64,000 nt of DNA from Pseudomonadota bacterium. GTDB lineage: Bacteria; Pseudomonadota; Gammaproteobacteria; Burkholderiales; Gallionellaceae. The notes under the pieces are model-generated. The model saw only the letters and a program-made list of their open reading frames with translations. It made no database searches and was not told the origin of the DNA. The translations under genes and the position numbers were made by a program. Each line of letters begins with the position of its first letter. The stretch's first letter is position 1. This document shows, piece by piece, positions 27,296-37,605 of this stretch. The stretch is from NCBI GenBank assembly GCA_021787435.1, contig JAJYLY010000002.1, positions 186,001 to 250,000 on the forward strand, given 5' to 3'.

Positions 27296-27873
27296 TACGT
27301 ATAAATTTGTTGCCGCATCGTGAAGAGAGGCGCCGTGCAAGGCAGATCCAGTTTTATTCTCTGAGCGTATTGACTTTGCTGCTTGGCGTGATCGTTTGGG
27401 GGTTGGTGCATATGGCGATCGGGGCCAGAATCGATTACCAGGATCGGCGCAATGCATACATGGAAAAGGAAATAACGATACTCGACAAACAGATCGATGA
27501 AATCAAGAAGTTGCGCGAACAGACCAAGATCCTGCTGGAGCGCAAGGATGCGGTTGAAAAACTGCAGAGTGACCGTTCGAATGTGGTACATCTGATGGAT
27601 CAAATGTTGCGCATCTTGCCGGAAGGAGTTTATCTCAAGTCCATCAAACAAACCGGGGATGACATCAATCTGGTCGGTTATACGCAATCCAATGCGCGCG
27701 TCTCGACGCTGATGAAAGCCATCCAGGATTCGGCTTGGCTCGAATCCCCGAACCTGATTGTGATCAATGCAACGACTGTGAATGGAGCGCAGATCAGCGA
27801 GTTTACGCTGACATTCAAGTTGCGCAAATCGTTTGGTGCGGATGAAGGCAAGTCAGTTGCCGGAAAGAATTAG
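27292..27873 (+). CDS. pilN: Type IV pilus assembly protein PilN
   Basis: 193 residues. It begins with MIRINLLPHREERR, the INLLP motif that docks into PilM, followed by one membrane helix (about 22-42), a coiled coil (about 50-95) and a ferredoxin-like periplasmic domain. It pairs with PilO to form the alignment complex. Overlaps pilM by 4 bp. Confidence 0.95.
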   Translation: MIRINLLPHREERRRARQIQFYSLSVLTLLLGVIVWGLVHMAIGARIDYQDRRNAYMEKEITILDKQIDEIKKLREQTKILLERKDAVEKLQSDRSNVVHLMDQMLRILPEGVYLKSIKQTGDDINLVGYTQSNARVSTLMKAIQDSAWLESPNLIVINATTVNGAQISEFTLTFKLRKSFGADEGKSVAGKN

Positions 27874-27881
27874 GTGTGGTG

Positions 27882-28508
27882 ATGACTTTTGATGATCTGA
27901 AAAACCTAAATCCGAAAACCCCGGGCGCATGGCCTTGGCCTGCAAAATTACTGGCGTTTGCAGTGATGTTCGTCGCAGTAGTGACGACAGGCGCCGTGCT
28001 GGACTGGCAAGACCAGTGGAACAGGCTGAAGGATGCGCAGCAAAAGGAAGTGACGCTCAAGGAGACTTTTCTGACCAAGAAGAAGGTTGCGGTTAATCTC
28101 GACCTGATCAAGAAACAGTTGCTTGAAACGCAGGAATCATTTGGCGCCTTGTTAAAGCAATTGCCGAACAAGTCCGAAATGGACGAGTTGCTGACAGACA
28201 TCAATCAGGCAGGATTGGGTCGTGGACTGCAGTTCGACCTGTTCCGCCCGGGCCCTGAAACGATCAAGGGCTCCTTTGCTGAACAGCCTATCACGATCAA
28301 AGTAACGGGTAATTACGACGATCTCGGCAAATTTGCCAGTGATGTTTCCATGCTGCCTCGCATCGTGACACTGAATGACATTGCGATTTCCCCGGACAAG
28401 TCGGGGATATTGACGATGGACGCCGTTGCCAAGACATTCCGTTATCTGGATGAAGAAGAAATAGCGGCGCAAAAGAGAGCTGCGAAGGCAGCAGGAGCCA
28501 AAAAATGA
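27882..28508 (+). CDS. pilO: Type IV pilus assembly protein PilO
   Basis: 208 residues from the ATG at 27882 (GTG codons at 27876 and 27879 in frame are alternatives). A cytoplasmic N terminus with DDLKNLNPKTPGAWP precedes a membrane helix (about 22-42), a coiled coil (about 45-95) and a periplasmic domain with LFRPGPE and ITIKVTGNYDDLGKFASDVS. It heterodimerises with PilN. The stop overlaps pilP by 4 bp. Confidence 0.95.
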   Translation: MTFDDLKNLNPKTPGAWPWPAKLLAFAVMFVAVVTTGAVLDWQDQWNRLKDAQQKEVTLKETFLTKKKVAVNLDLIKKQLLETQESFGALLKQLPNKSEMDELLTDINQAGLGRGLQFDLFRPGPETIKGSFAEQPITIKVTGNYDDLGKFASDVSMLPRIVTLNDIAISPDKSGILTMDAVAKTFRYLDEEEIAAQKRAAKAAGAKK

Positions 28509-29026
28509 AGCTAACCTATCTGGCGCTTGCGTGCGTTCTGCTGGCGGGTTGCGGCGGCGAGGAATTTACAGACCTGCACGATTTTGTCAAAAATGCGGGT
28601 GCGGACATGCGCGGAAAGATAGAGCCGCCACCTAACGTAAAAATGTATGAACCTTTTGTATATGACAACAGCGCGAATCTGGACAATCCATTCAAGCCGC
28701 GCAAGCCTATCTCAAATACTTCCGGGAAGCGCGGGGAGAATGAACCGGATATGAATCGCCCCAAGGAAGCGCTGGAAGCATTTCCGCTGGAAAACCTAAA
28801 AATGGTCGGTTATGTATTCAAAAACAAGGTGGCGCATGCGGTCGTTCGCGCGCCTGACAAGACACTGCATACGGTCAAGGCCGGCAACTATATAGGCATG
28901 AATTTCGGTTTGATCACCAAGATAACCGATACGAGAATCGATATTGAAGAAGAAGTGCAAGACAGCACAGGAGACTGGTCGAAGCGTGAAAACAGTCTGC
29001 AATTACTTGAAGGAGTTAAGCAATGA
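28505..29026 (+). CDS. pilP: Type IV pilus lipoprotein PilP
   Basis: 173 residues with a lipoprotein signal (LALACVLLAGC, lipidated Cys16), an unstructured linker rich in Pro and charged residues, and a C-terminal beta-sandwich with LENLKMVGYVFKNKVAHAVVRAPD and VKAGNYIGMNFGLITKITDTRIDIEE. PilP links PilNO to the PilQ secretin. Overlaps pilQ by 4 bp. Confidence 0.95.
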   Translation: MKLTYLALACVLLAGCGGEEFTDLHDFVKNAGADMRGKIEPPPNVKMYEPFVYDNSANLDNPFKPRKPISNTSGKRGENEPDMNRPKEALEAFPLENLKMVGYVFKNKVAHAVVRAPDKTLHTVKAGNYIGMNFGLITKITDTRIDIEEEVQDSTGDWSKRENSLQLLEGVKQ

Positions 29027-31278
29027 GACAGTACATGATGAATCAGCAAACAGGCGCCATACGAGGTTTGGAACAGAATTCCCTTATTAAAGGCGCGCTT
29101 CGCCTGCTTGGTTTGCTGATGATTTTCGCCATGGTGCCGGCCCATGCTGACGCGCAGAACAGGATCACAGCGTTGAGTGTCAGCGAACCTGCAGCGGGTA
29201 CAACCGTGCTCAAGGTTGATCTGGAAACCCCGTTGGGCGCATTGCCTGCGGGATTTACCGTCAATGCACCGGCCCGCATCGCGTTGGATTTCCCGAATAC
29301 GGCAAATGGACTTGGCAAGTCTACGCAGGAATTCGCAGCCGGCGATTTGCGCAGTGCAAACATTGTGCAGGCGGGGGCCAGAACAAGGCTGGTCATCAAT
29401 CTCGACCACATGGTGACCTATGATACGCGCATGGAAGGCAACAGCGTTCTGATCACAATGCATCCTCAAGCTGCAGAGCAGTCTGAGACGGTCAGCCGGT
29501 TTGCCGAAGCGGCCGCGGGTGTGCAAAAACATGCGCTGACTGGAGTCGATTTCCATCGTGGGAAAAATGGCGAGGGACGCATACAGGTTGATCTTTCCGA
29601 TTCGGGTGTGGGCATAGACATACACCGCCAGGGAACCAAGCTGATCGTGGATTTCCTGAAAGCCAATCTGCCAAAAAATCTGCAACGCAAGCTGGATGTG
29701 GTTGACTTTGCAACCCCTGTGCAATCGGTGGACACCTTTACCCAGGGCAGCAATGTGCGCATGGTGATTGATCCCAAGGGAAACTGGGAGCATGCAGCCT
29801 ACCAGACTGACAAAAAATTCATCGTTGAAGTGAAACCGGTTGTCGAGGACCCAAGCAAGCTGACCAAGGGGCCTGGTTATACCGGGGAGAAGCTGACGCT
29901 CAATTTCCAGGATATCTCAGTGCGCGAAGCGCTGAACGTGATTGCAGACTTTACCAACAAAAACATGGTCATCAGTGACAGTGTAACGGGCAATCTGACG
30001 CTGCGTCTGAAGGATGTTCCCTGGGATCAGGCGCTGGATATCATTTTACAAAGCCGTGGACTTTCCATGCGGGCGAATGGCAATGTGATCCAGGTGGCGC
30101 CGACGGCAGAGATGGCGGCATCTGAGAAGAACGATTTAACAGCGCGTCAGGAGGTTTCAGAGCTGGAAGAGCTGCATACGGAAAGTTTCCAGTTAGGTTA
30201 TCAGACTGCATCATCTGTCGCCATGCTGTTGAACGGTGTTTCAATTGCAGCACCAGGTGCGCCGCCAGCAACACCCATGCCAGGGACAACGGCTCAGCAG
30301 AGCATACCGCTGCGCATTTTGTCAAAGCGCGGCAGTGCGATTGCAGATGGTCGGACTAACACTCTGTTTGTCAATGATACGCCGTCGCGTCTGGATGACG
30401 TGCGCAAGCTGATTAAGCAGATCGATGTGCCTGCAAAACAGGTACTGATCGAAGCGCGCGTCGTTCAGGCACACGACGGGTTTGCCCAGAATCTGGGCGT
30501 AAGGCTTGGCTATACAGGGGCAGGTCCGGGATCAACTGGCGGCAATAGTCCCCGGCTGCAGCTGACTGGTGCAGGCGGCATCGGCGGTCAGGGTTTAGCT
30601 AATCCTGCCAGTCAGGGTGGAATGCAAGGCGTAACAAACGTAGGTTCTGTGTTCTCGCCTAGCACAACCAACGTGAATCTGCCTGTTGATCAGGTTGGAA
30701 ACCCGCAAGCGGGTATATTCCAATTCGCGCTATTTAATGCGGCCGCCTCCAAGGTATTAAACATCGAGCTCAATGCGATGCAGTCGGATGAAATCGGCAA
30801 GATCATTTCCAGTCCGCGCGTCGTGAGCGAAAACAACGATTCAGAGTGGGCGGTTGTCGAACAGGGTCAGGAGCTTCCTTACATCATCAGTACCGTCGCT
30901 GGCGGCACGGTGGTCAATACTGTTTCCTTCAAAGATGCTGTGTTGAAACTCGGGGTGAAGACGAAGATCACGCCGGACAACAACATAGACATGACAGTCG
31001 AGGTCAAGAAGGATTCAGCTGGTGTTGCGATCTCGGGCGCGATCCCGATCAACACTAACAAGGTAATCACCAAGGTGCTGGTTGAAAACGGCGGCACGGT
31101 GGTCATTGGCGGCGTGTACACGCAGAACGACGATAATACCGTAAACAAGGTGCCATTGCTGGGGGACATACCCATTCTGGGCGCTCTGTTCAGAAGCAAG
31201 GCAGTCTCTTCGGTGAAGGATGAGCTCTTGGTCTTCCTGTCGCCCAAGATCATGCAGGATGCGCTGAACCTGCGCTGA
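29023..31278 (+). CDS. pilQ: Type IV pilus secretin PilQ
   Basis: 751 residues. A signal peptide (LRLLGLLMIFAMVPAHADAQ) leads to two AMIN domains (about 45-260) that bind peptidoglycan, then the STN/N0 domain (LTLNFQDISVREALNVIADFTNKNMVISD), an N1 domain and the C-terminal secretin barrel with SSPRVVSENNDSEWAVVEQGQELPY and the ending VPLLGDIPILGALFRS. It forms the outer-membrane pore for pili. A Gly/Pro/Asn-rich loop near 495-560 is longer than in many PilQ. An intrinsic terminator follows. Confidence 0.96.
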   Translation: MRQYMMNQQTGAIRGLEQNSLIKGALRLLGLLMIFAMVPAHADAQNRITALSVSEPAAGTTVLKVDLETPLGALPAGFTVNAPARIALDFPNTANGLGKSTQEFAAGDLRSANIVQAGARTRLVINLDHMVTYDTRMEGNSVLITMHPQAAEQSETVSRFAEAAAGVQKHALTGVDFHRGKNGEGRIQVDLSDSGVGIDIHRQGTKLIVDFLKANLPKNLQRKLDVVDFATPVQSVDTFTQGSNVRMVIDPKGNWEHAAYQTDKKFIVEVKPVVEDPSKLTKGPGYTGEKLTLNFQDISVREALNVIADFTNKNMVISDSVTGNLTLRLKDVPWDQALDIILQSRGLSMRANGNVIQVAPTAEMAASEKNDLTARQEVSELEELHTESFQLGYQTASSVAMLLNGVSIAAPGAPPATPMPGTTAQQSIPLRILSKRGSAIADGRTNTLFVNDTPSRLDDVRKLIKQIDVPAKQVLIEARVVQAHDGFAQNLGVRLGYTGAGPGSTGGNSPRLQLTGAGGIGGQGLANPASQGGMQGVTNVGSVFSPSTTNVNLPVDQVGNPQAGIFQFALFNAAASKVLNIELNAMQSDEIGKIISSPRVVSENNDSEWAVVEQGQELPYIISTVAGGTVVNTVSFKDAVLKLGVKTKITPDNNIDMTVEVKKDSAGVAISGAIPINTNKVITKVLVENGGTVVIGGVYTQNDDNTVNKVPLLGDIPILGALFRSKAVSSVKDELLVFLSPKIMQDALNLR

Positions 31279-31305
31279 CTTTCTGTCAGGAAATGAATAG
31301 AATCA

Positions 31306-31328
31306 AGGCCCGGCAAGTCCGGGCTTTT
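31306..31328 (+). terminator. Intrinsic terminator after pilQ
   Basis: GCCCGG (31308-31313) pairs with CCGGGC (31319-31324) with a 5-base loop, then TTTT. It lies 28 bp after the pilQ stop and just before aroK, so it separates the pil operon from aroKB at least in part. Confidence 0.75.
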
Positions 31329-31348
31329 GATTGAATCGTATACAATCT

Positions 31349-31909
31349 ATGCAAACAGAAAATGACAGTGCGCGAAAAATTCCATCAGGCAATCTGATTC
31401 TGGTAGGAATGATGGGATCGGGAAAATCCACCATGGGCAGAATACTTGCAAAACATCTGCACAAGGATTTCGTGGACAGCGATGAGGAGATCCAGCAGCG
31501 CACGGGTGTGACGATACCGCACATATTCGATGTGGAAGGCGAGTCAGGATTCCGTCAACGCGAGATGGCGGTATTGGAGTCGCTGTTGTGCAGCAATGAC
31601 CTCGTGCTGGCCACGGGTGGAGGCGCTGTGCTTTTAGACAGAAACAGGGAGTTGATGAAACAAAATGGCATTGTTGTTTATCTCAAAGCTAACGTGCATG
31701 ACCTCTGGCTTAGAACGCGCAACGACAAAAACCGCCCTCTGCTGCAAAATACGGATATGCATGCTAGGCTTGCAGAACTGCTGGATCAGAGAGGCGCGCT
31801 TTACCAGCAGGTGGCAGATATCGTGATTCCAACAGGCAGGCAGAGCGTGCATGGTCTGATGTTGAAATTGGTCAGTGAAATCGAGACATACCGGAAAAAA
31901 CACACATGA
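31349..31909 (+). CDS. aroK: Shikimate kinase AroK
   Basis: 186 residues from the ATG at 31349; a TTG at 31331 in frame is less likely because it lies directly after the terminator T tract. P-loop kinase with Walker [13 protein letters not shown], the shikimate-binding [11 protein letters not shown] and [10 protein letters not shown], and the Walker B-like LATGGGAVL. The LID region [11 protein letters not shown] is intact. Catalyses shikimate to shikimate 3-phosphate. Overlaps aroB by 4 bp, the widespread pilQ-aroK-aroB order. Confidence 0.95.
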   Translation: MQTENDSARKIPSGNLILVGMMGSGKSTMGRILAKHLHKDFVDSDEEIQQRTGVTIPHIFDVEGESGFRQREMAVLESLLCSNDLVLATGGGAVLLDRNRELMKQNGIVVYLKANVHDLWLRTRNDKNRPLLQNTDMHARLAELLDQRGALYQQVADIVIPTGRQSVHGLMLKLVSEIETYRKKHT

Positions 31910-32997
31910 TGCAGACCTTGATAGTTGGACTGAAAGAACGCAGCTACCCGATACATATCGGCAGCGGTCTGCTGGCGGATGCCAGTCTGCTATCTGCCCA
32001 TCTATCAGGCAAACGCGCTGCCATTGTGACCAATACGACGGTGGCTCCGCTGTATCTGGAAAAGCTGCAACGCACCCTGCAGATGATCGGCGTTGACAGC
32101 GTGCCTATCATCCTGCCCGATGGCGAAGCATACAAAAACACAGAGACGCTCAATCTCATCTACGAGGCATTGTTGACCCACCGATGCGAAAGAAAAACGC
32201 CGCTCATAGCACTGGGGGGCGGCGTGATCGGCGACATGACGGGTTTTACAGCTGCAACGTATCTGCGCGGTGTGCCTTTCATTCAAATTCCAACCACGCT
32301 GCTCTCCCAAGTGGATTCTTCGGTGGGTGGCAAGACAGGCATCAACCATCCGTTAGGCAAAAACATGATAGGTGCTTTTTACCAGCCAAAAGTGGTGCTG
32401 GCGGATATCGAAACGTTGGACACGCTGCCTGACAACCAGCTTTCGGCCGGTCTTGCGGAAATCATCAAGTATGGCCTGATCCGCGATCTGCCCTTTCTTT
32501 TATGGCTGGAACAGAACATGGACAGGCTGCTTGCGCGCGACAAGGAGGCGCTGCAATACGCTGTGCTTAAAAGCTGCGAGAACAAGGCGGAAGTGGTGTC
32601 GGCAGACGAGCGAGAAAGCGGAGAACGTGCGTTGCTGAATCTGGGGCACACCTTTGGTCATGCGATCGAATCTGGGGTGGGTTATGGCGTATGGCTGCAC
32701 GGCGAGGCAGTCGCTGCAGGGATTGTGATGGCGACCGACCTGTCGCAACGTATGGGCTGGTTAACTCCTACTGACGTTTCGCGCGTTCGAGCACTGCTTG
32801 AACGCGCAAAACTGCCAGTTATTTCACCCGATATTGGCATCGCAAAGTATCTGGAATACATGGGGCATGACAAGAAAGTAGAAGGTGGCAAGCTGCGATT
32901 TGTACTGCTCAAACAGTTGGGCAAGGCCGAGCTGGTAGGCGATGTATCACAGGCGCTGTTGGAAAAAACGATTGTGGACTGCGTTGAAAAATCATGA
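31906..32997 (+). CDS. aroB: 3-dehydroquinate synthase AroB
   Basis: 363 residues. NAD- and metal-dependent enzyme closing the first ring of the shikimate pathway. [46 protein letters not shown] is the family core, with metal ligands in AEIIKYG (Glu), [12 protein letters not shown] (His) and the C-terminal HGEAVAAG (His). Overlaps aroK and dgt by 4 bp each. Confidence 0.97.
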   Translation: MMQTLIVGLKERSYPIHIGSGLLADASLLSAHLSGKRAAIVTNTTVAPLYLEKLQRTLQMIGVDSVPIILPDGEAYKNTETLNLIYEALLTHRCERKTPLIALGGGVIGDMTGFTAATYLRGVPFIQIPTTLLSQVDSSVGGKTGINHPLGKNMIGAFYQPKVVLADIETLDTLPDNQLSAGLAEIIKYGLIRDLPFLLWLEQNMDRLLARDKEALQYAVLKSCENKAEVVSADERESGERALLNLGHTFGHAIESGVGYGVWLHGEAVAAGIVMATDLSQRMGWLTPTDVSRVRALLERAKLPVISPDIGIAKYLEYMGHDKKVEGGKLRFVLLKQLGKAELVGDVSQALLEKTIVDCVEKS

Positions 32998-34130
32998 CAG
33001 AGCTTGCCAGCTATGCTGTCAGTGCAGCCAATTCACGCGGGCGGAAATTCCCGGAAGCAGCTCCGGAGGGGCGCAGCGAGTTTCAGCGCGACCGCGACCG
33101 TATCATCCACTCGGGCGCATTCCGGCGCCTGGAATACAAGACACAGGTTTTCGTCAACCATGAAGGCGACCTTTTCAGGACGCGCCTGACCCACAGTATT
33201 GAAGTGGCACAGATCGCGCGTTCGATCGCACGCCATCTGCATCTGAATGAGGATTTGGTCGAGGCGATTTCGCTGGCGCATGATTTGGGCCATACGCCAT
33301 TCGGGCATGCGGGGCAGGATGCGCTCAATGACTGTATGAAGACCCACGGCGGTTTTGAACACAACCTGCAATCGGTTCGCGTGGTAGATGTGTTGGAAGA
33401 GCGTTATGCACAGTTTGAAGGCCTGAATTTATGTTTCGAGACGCGCGAAGGCATACTCAAGCATTGCCGGATGGAAACGGCAGCCCAGCTTGGAGAGGTG
33501 GGCGAAAGGTTTTTGAACGACCGGCGCCCGTCACTCGAGGCGCAGATCGCCAATCTGGCCGATGAAATCGCCTATAACAATCATGATGTGGACGATGGCT
33601 TGCGCTCGGGCCTGATCACGCTGGAACAGCTGGCTTCCGTGCCGCTGGTTGCAAGACACCTGCAGGATGTGCGTGTTGCCTATCCGGATCTTAGCGGAAG
33701 GCGCGTAGTGCACGAGATGGTGCGGCGCATGATCAATACGCTGGTGACCGATCTAATACGACAGAGTGCTGCCAACATCGAAGCCCAAGGCTTGCAGACG
33801 CTTGACGATGTGCGTTTATCGCCTGTGCTGATTGCATTCAGCGAAGAGATGAACCGCCAGCAACGCGAACTCAAGAAATTCCTGCATGTCCATTTGTACC
33901 GGCATTACCGAGTGATGCGCATGAGTGCGAAGGCGCACCGCATCGTTCGCGACTTATTTGACGTTTTCATGGGGGATGCCCGGTTGCTGCCTACTCAGTT
34001 CCAGGCCAGTGCCATTGAGTCGGAAATGAGCCGGGCCAGGGTAACCGCCGATTATATTGCGGGCATGACGGACCGTTATGCGATTCGCGAGCATAGGCGC
34101 ATCTTTGCCGTAGAAGAGGATTCGGTCTGA
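32994..34130 (+). CDS. dgt: Deoxyguanosinetriphosphate triphosphohydrolase-like protein (HD domain)
   Basis: 378 residues of the Dgt-like class common after aroB in beta- and gammaproteobacteria. The HD motif is in [19 protein letters not shown], with the earlier [18 protein letters not shown] supplying the first metal His. [20 protein letters not shown] and [18 protein letters not shown] are also typical. It hydrolyses dNTPs to deoxynucleosides and triphosphate; preferred base unknown. Same operon as aroKB. Confidence 0.93.
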   Translation: MTELASYAVSAANSRGRKFPEAAPEGRSEFQRDRDRIIHSGAFRRLEYKTQVFVNHEGDLFRTRLTHSIEVAQIARSIARHLHLNEDLVEAISLAHDLGHTPFGHAGQDALNDCMKTHGGFEHNLQSVRVVDVLEERYAQFEGLNLCFETREGILKHCRMETAAQLGEVGERFLNDRRPSLEAQIANLADEIAYNNHDVDDGLRSGLITLEQLASVPLVARHLQDVRVAYPDLSGRRVVHEMVRRMINTLVTDLIRQSAANIEAQGLQTLDDVRLSPVLIAFSEEMNRQQRELKKFLHVHLYRHYRVMRMSAKAHRIVRDLFDVFMGDARLLPTQFQASAIESEMSRARVTADYIAGMTDRYAIREHRRIFAVEEDSV

Positions 34131-34138
34131 AAGTGGGC

Positions 34139-35575
34139 TCAGACGCTGCTATCTGACAGCGCTGCGCGTTCGAGAAACATGTTCCTCGCGGCAGACAATG
34201 CGCTCGAGGCGGCCTCACGCCTGTAGTCCCATTTTTTTTCATGGGTGGGAGGATTGATCAGCATGGTTGGATTAGCCTCATACAGCAACAGTTTGCTATT
34301 TTCATCGATGCCAAAATCGATGCCGCAATAGTCAAGATCAAGTGCCAGGCTTATGTGCATCAGCGCGGTTGTTACGTTTTCCCCAAGGTGCCCTTTGAAG
34401 TCGTTAAGGAAAGATGCTTCCTCGCTGCGATAGGCCTCTTTTTCATCCATTTCTGAACTAAAATAATGAACATTCCAGTTCGTGGAAATCGCCATGTGTA
34501 TGGGGTAAAGCAAACCATTGATGAACATGATTCTGTATTTTCTGAAGAGCTTATCGGGTGAACGGGAATCGAGATACTCAATCAGCAGAAGGTTTTCTCC
34601 AGGCAATTCCTTAAAGGCAGACTGCAAATCATTGCTATTTGTTATGCGGGCAAGATGGTTGCCGCCGTGAAAGCCGGGTGAGCGCAGCAAGAATGGATAG
34701 GCATATTGGGAAAGAACCTCCTGTTTGTCGTAAAAAACTGCCTTCGCAATGAGATGCATGCGGGGAGATCGCACGCCGGGAAGCGCTGTAAACCTTGATG
34801 CGTTGACTATACGTCTAGTATTGAGAACGGCTTCGGGGCTATTGATGACGGGGACCTGTGATGTTCTTAGCAGATCAATTGATTTTTCTAAAGCCTCACG
34901 GCACAGATCTGCATCGCCGATCGCATTGAAGACTAATTGATGGCAAGGCAATGGTCCGTCGAAATATTCCACTAGAAGTATCGTCGAATGTAACATTGAG
35001 CGGTCGATCAGAAGTCGCCAGGGGATATTGCCTTCATGGGCTGATGCGAGAACCAGAAGCTGAATAGGTTCAGTATTCGTGTATGCGGGCAGAATGGAAA
35101 CGGCATGATCTCGGCATCCCAGATGCCTGTGCTTTGTTGACTTTTCGTCATTGCCCAGTCTTTTATATATCGATGAAAGCCCGCGATGGGCCTCGGTCAT
35201 GCCAGGATCAAGCGTTATTGCGACATCGAAATGTTCCTTGGCAGTTGCCAGCTCATCCCTGTAAAGCAGCACATTGCCAAGATAGGCATGCGCTGTTGCG
35301 CACTGCGGATGATAGTTGATGGCGGCCGAAAATGCGGTGATTGCGGCAAGCGTATATCCCGTTTCAAAAAGCAGAATGCCCAGATTCACCCATGCATGGA
35401 GATGATCAGGCATTATGGTCAGGATATGCAGAAAGAGAGCTTTTGCCTGTTCATGGTCTTGTTCGCTGCCTGACAAGGCGAGCGCATTGGCCAATTTTAG
35501 CTGCGAACAGATTTTGTCGCTGGAAATGGGCATATTCGAGGCGAAAGGTTCGGGCATGTTGATCATTCTGAGCAT
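34139..35575 (-). CDS. TPR-ATP-grasp protein of unknown function
   Basis: 478 residues from the ATG at 35575; an in-frame ATG at 35689 would add 38 residues of poor-looking sequence reaching toward the kup start. Residues about 27-145 form three to four tetratricopeptide repeats (HAWVNLGILLFETGYTLAAI, AHAYLGNVLLYRDELATAKEHFD, AHRGLSSIYKRLGN). Residues about 165-265 look like a pre-ATP-grasp domain (QLLVLASAHEGNIPW, NSPEAVLNTRR). Residues 290-445 have ATP-grasp features: PFLLRSPGFHGGNHL, IDFGID and YEANPTM, the last holding the metal-binding Glu and Asn. It would ligate a carboxylate to an amine or thiol; substrate unknown. Convergent with dgt, divergent from kup. Confidence 0.65.
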   Translation of the reverse strand: MLRMINMPEPFASNMPISSDKICSQLKLANALALSGSEQDHEQAKALFLHILTIMPDHLHAWVNLGILLFETGYTLAAITAFSAAINYHPQCATAHAYLGNVLLYRDELATAKEHFDVAITLDPGMTEAHRGLSSIYKRLGNDEKSTKHRHLGCRDHAVSILPAYTNTEPIQLLVLASAHEGNIPWRLLIDRSMLHSTILLVEYFDGPLPCHQLVFNAIGDADLCREALEKSIDLLRTSQVPVINSPEAVLNTRRIVNASRFTALPGVRSPRMHLIAKAVFYDKQEVLSQYAYPFLLRSPGFHGGNHLARITNSNDLQSAFKELPGENLLLIEYLDSRSPDKLFRKYRIMFINGLLYPIHMAISTNWNVHYFSSEMDEKEAYRSEEASFLNDFKGHLGENVTTALMHISLALDLDYCGIDFGIDENSKLLLYEANPTMLINPPTHEKKWDYRREAASSALSAARNMFLERAALSDSSV

Positions 35576-35706
35576 TGTTATGCGCTCACTATGGCATATC
35601 GGTGCGGTATCTGAAAGACGGGCAACACGAGAATTGCTGCTTAAATTTTGCTTTAGGTGTAAAGTCGCCCCCCATTCTGGGCAAGACAAAATAAACGGGA
35701 TGTGAA

Positions 35707-37572
35707 ATGAGCGAAATCAAGCAAAAGCTGCCGACGCTGGTGCTGGGTGCAATCGGCGTGGTGTTCGGCGATATAGGCACCAGCCCCCTGTATGCGCTGC
35801 AGACCACTTTTACCGGCTCGGCCCCGCTGCAGGTGATTGAGACGAATATTCTGGGCGTGTTGTCCTTGATGTTCTGGACCATCATGCTTCTGGTGTCTTT
35901 GAAATATGTGAGCATCATCATGCGCGCCGACAATCACGGCGAGGGAGGCTCATTGGCGCTGCTTTCCATGGTTAGTGAACTGACTTCAAAGAGCCCGAAG
36001 ACCAAATGGTTCGTCACGGCGCTGGGCGTGTTTGCAGCTGCGCTGTTTTTTGGGGACGGCATGATCACGCCGGCCATTTCCGTGCTTTCGGCCGTCGAAG
36101 GTCTGGACTTGGTTTCTCATCAGTTCAAGGCTTACATATTGCCGATCACCTTCATCGTGCTGACCGGGCTTTTCATGATACAAAAGCGCGGCACCGCAAC
36201 AGTCGGCATGGCATTCGGCCCGATCATGATCCTGTGGTTTGCCTGTTTGGGCTTGTTCGGGTTGCAGTCCATCATGCAAAGTCCGCAGGTGCTTTGGGCG
36301 CTCAATCCATACTATGCCTACCATTTCATGGCTGTAGATCCATGGATGGCCTTTCTGGCTTTAGGTTCTGTCGTGCTAGCCATCACCGGCGGCGAAGCGT
36401 TGTATGCAGACATGGGGCACTTCGGCAAATATCCGATACGTCTGGCATGGTTCGGCTTTGTTCTGCCAGCGTTGGTGCTCAATTATTTCGGCCAGGGCGC
36501 GCTTTTGCTGCACAACCCGAAGGCTATAGAAAATTCATTTTACCTGCTGGCTCCTGCTTGGGCGCTGGTACCCATGGTGTTGCTTGCCACTGCGGCAACA
36601 GTGATCGCTTCGCAGGCCGTGATTTCCGGTGCATATTCGCTGGCGAACCAGTCCGTGCAGATGGGTTTCATGCCGCGCATCGAGGTTCGCCAGACTTCGG
36701 ACAAGGCGCAAGGGCAGATCTATGTGCCGTTTACTAATTGGGTTTTATACCTTGCGGTCATCTATTTGGTTTTCACTTTCCAAAGTTCGAGCAATCTGGC
36801 TGCAGCCTATGGCATTGCGGTGACCGGCACAATGACGATCACCACTGTGCTGATCACTTTTGTGATGGTTCTGTACTGGCGCTGGCCGCTTTTGCTGGTC
36901 ACTCTGCTGATCGCAGTGCTGTTCACTGCGGATCTGACTTTTTTTGCTGCGAATGCGATGAAAATACCTCAGGGGGGATGGTTCCCGCTGGGGATAGCAG
37001 TGATCTCTTTTACCGTGTTGACCACCTGGAAGCGCGGAAGGAAATTACTGTTTGAAGAAATTGCAAGACAGTCAGTGCCGATGCAGGTGATCCTCGACGA
37101 TGCGGATAACTTCAGTCGGGTGGAAGGAACGGCGGTGTTCCTGACCAATGTGGGTGAAGGCGCGCCCTCTGCGCTGCTGCACAACATCAAGCACAACAAG
37201 GTGCTGCATGAGCGCAACATCCTGCTGACCGTGATCGTCGAAGACAAGCCTTATGTCACGCAGGGAAACCGTTTGCTGATCGATAACATGGGGAAGGGTT
37301 TCTACCGGGTGAGAATCTTCTACGGTTTCATGGACAGGCCGGATTTACCCGAGGCGCTTAATTCATGCGCGGCATTGGGATTGCCTTTTGACATGATGAG
37401 CACGTCGTTTTTCATATCGCGCGCAATGATCGTATCTTCTGCGAATCCCGGTATGGTGAAATGGCGCGAGCGGCTTTTCTTGGCGCTATCAAAAAACGCG
37501 ATGAACGCTGCCGACTTTTTCAAAATCCCGACCAACCGCGTGATCGAGATGGGTACGCGCATTGAAATCTGA
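35707..37572 (+). CDS. kup: Low-affinity potassium transporter Kup
   Basis: 621 residues, normal for the KUP/HAK/KT family of K+/H+ symporters. The N-terminal [15 protein letters not shown] and the [25 protein letters not shown] region are hallmarks, with about 12 membrane segments up to residue 430 and a cytoplasmic C-terminal domain containing [33 protein letters not shown]. The gene stands alone between a divergent ORF and a convergent pseudogene. Confidence 0.96.
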   Translation: MSEIKQKLPTLVLGAIGVVFGDIGTSPLYALQTTFTGSAPLQVIETNILGVLSLMFWTIMLLVSLKYVSIIMRADNHGEGGSLALLSMVSELTSKSPKTKWFVTALGVFAAALFFGDGMITPAISVLSAVEGLDLVSHQFKAYILPITFIVLTGLFMIQKRGTATVGMAFGPIMILWFACLGLFGLQSIMQSPQVLWALNPYYAYHFMAVDPWMAFLALGSVVLAITGGEALYADMGHFGKYPIRLAWFGFVLPALVLNYFGQGALLLHNPKAIENSFYLLAPAWALVPMVLLATAATVIASQAVISGAYSLANQSVQMGFMPRIEVRQTSDKAQGQIYVPFTNWVLYLAVIYLVFTFQSSSNLAAAYGIAVTGTMTITTVLITFVMVLYWRWPLLLVTLLIAVLFTADLTFFAANAMKIPQGGWFPLGIAVISFTVLTTWKRGRKLLFEEIARQSVPMQVILDDADNFSRVEGTAVFLTNVGEGAPSALLHNIKHNKVLHERNILLTVIVEDKPYVTQGNRLLIDNMGKGFYRVRIFYGFMDRPDLPEALNSCAALGLPFDMMSTSFFISRAMIVSSANPGMVKWRERLFLALSKNAMNAADFFKIPTNRVIEMGTRIEI

Positions 37573-37605
37573 ACTTCAGGCTTAGAATTACAGCCTGAAC
37601 TTCTT
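37573..37605. terminator. Hairpin between kup and the convergent pseudogene
   Basis: TTCAGGCT (37575-37582) and AGCCTGAA (37592-37599) form a perfect 8 bp stem 2 bp after the kup stop, followed by CTTCTTT. The T tract is weak but the place suggests a kup terminator; the pseudogene's stop lies in the loop. Confidence 0.5.
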
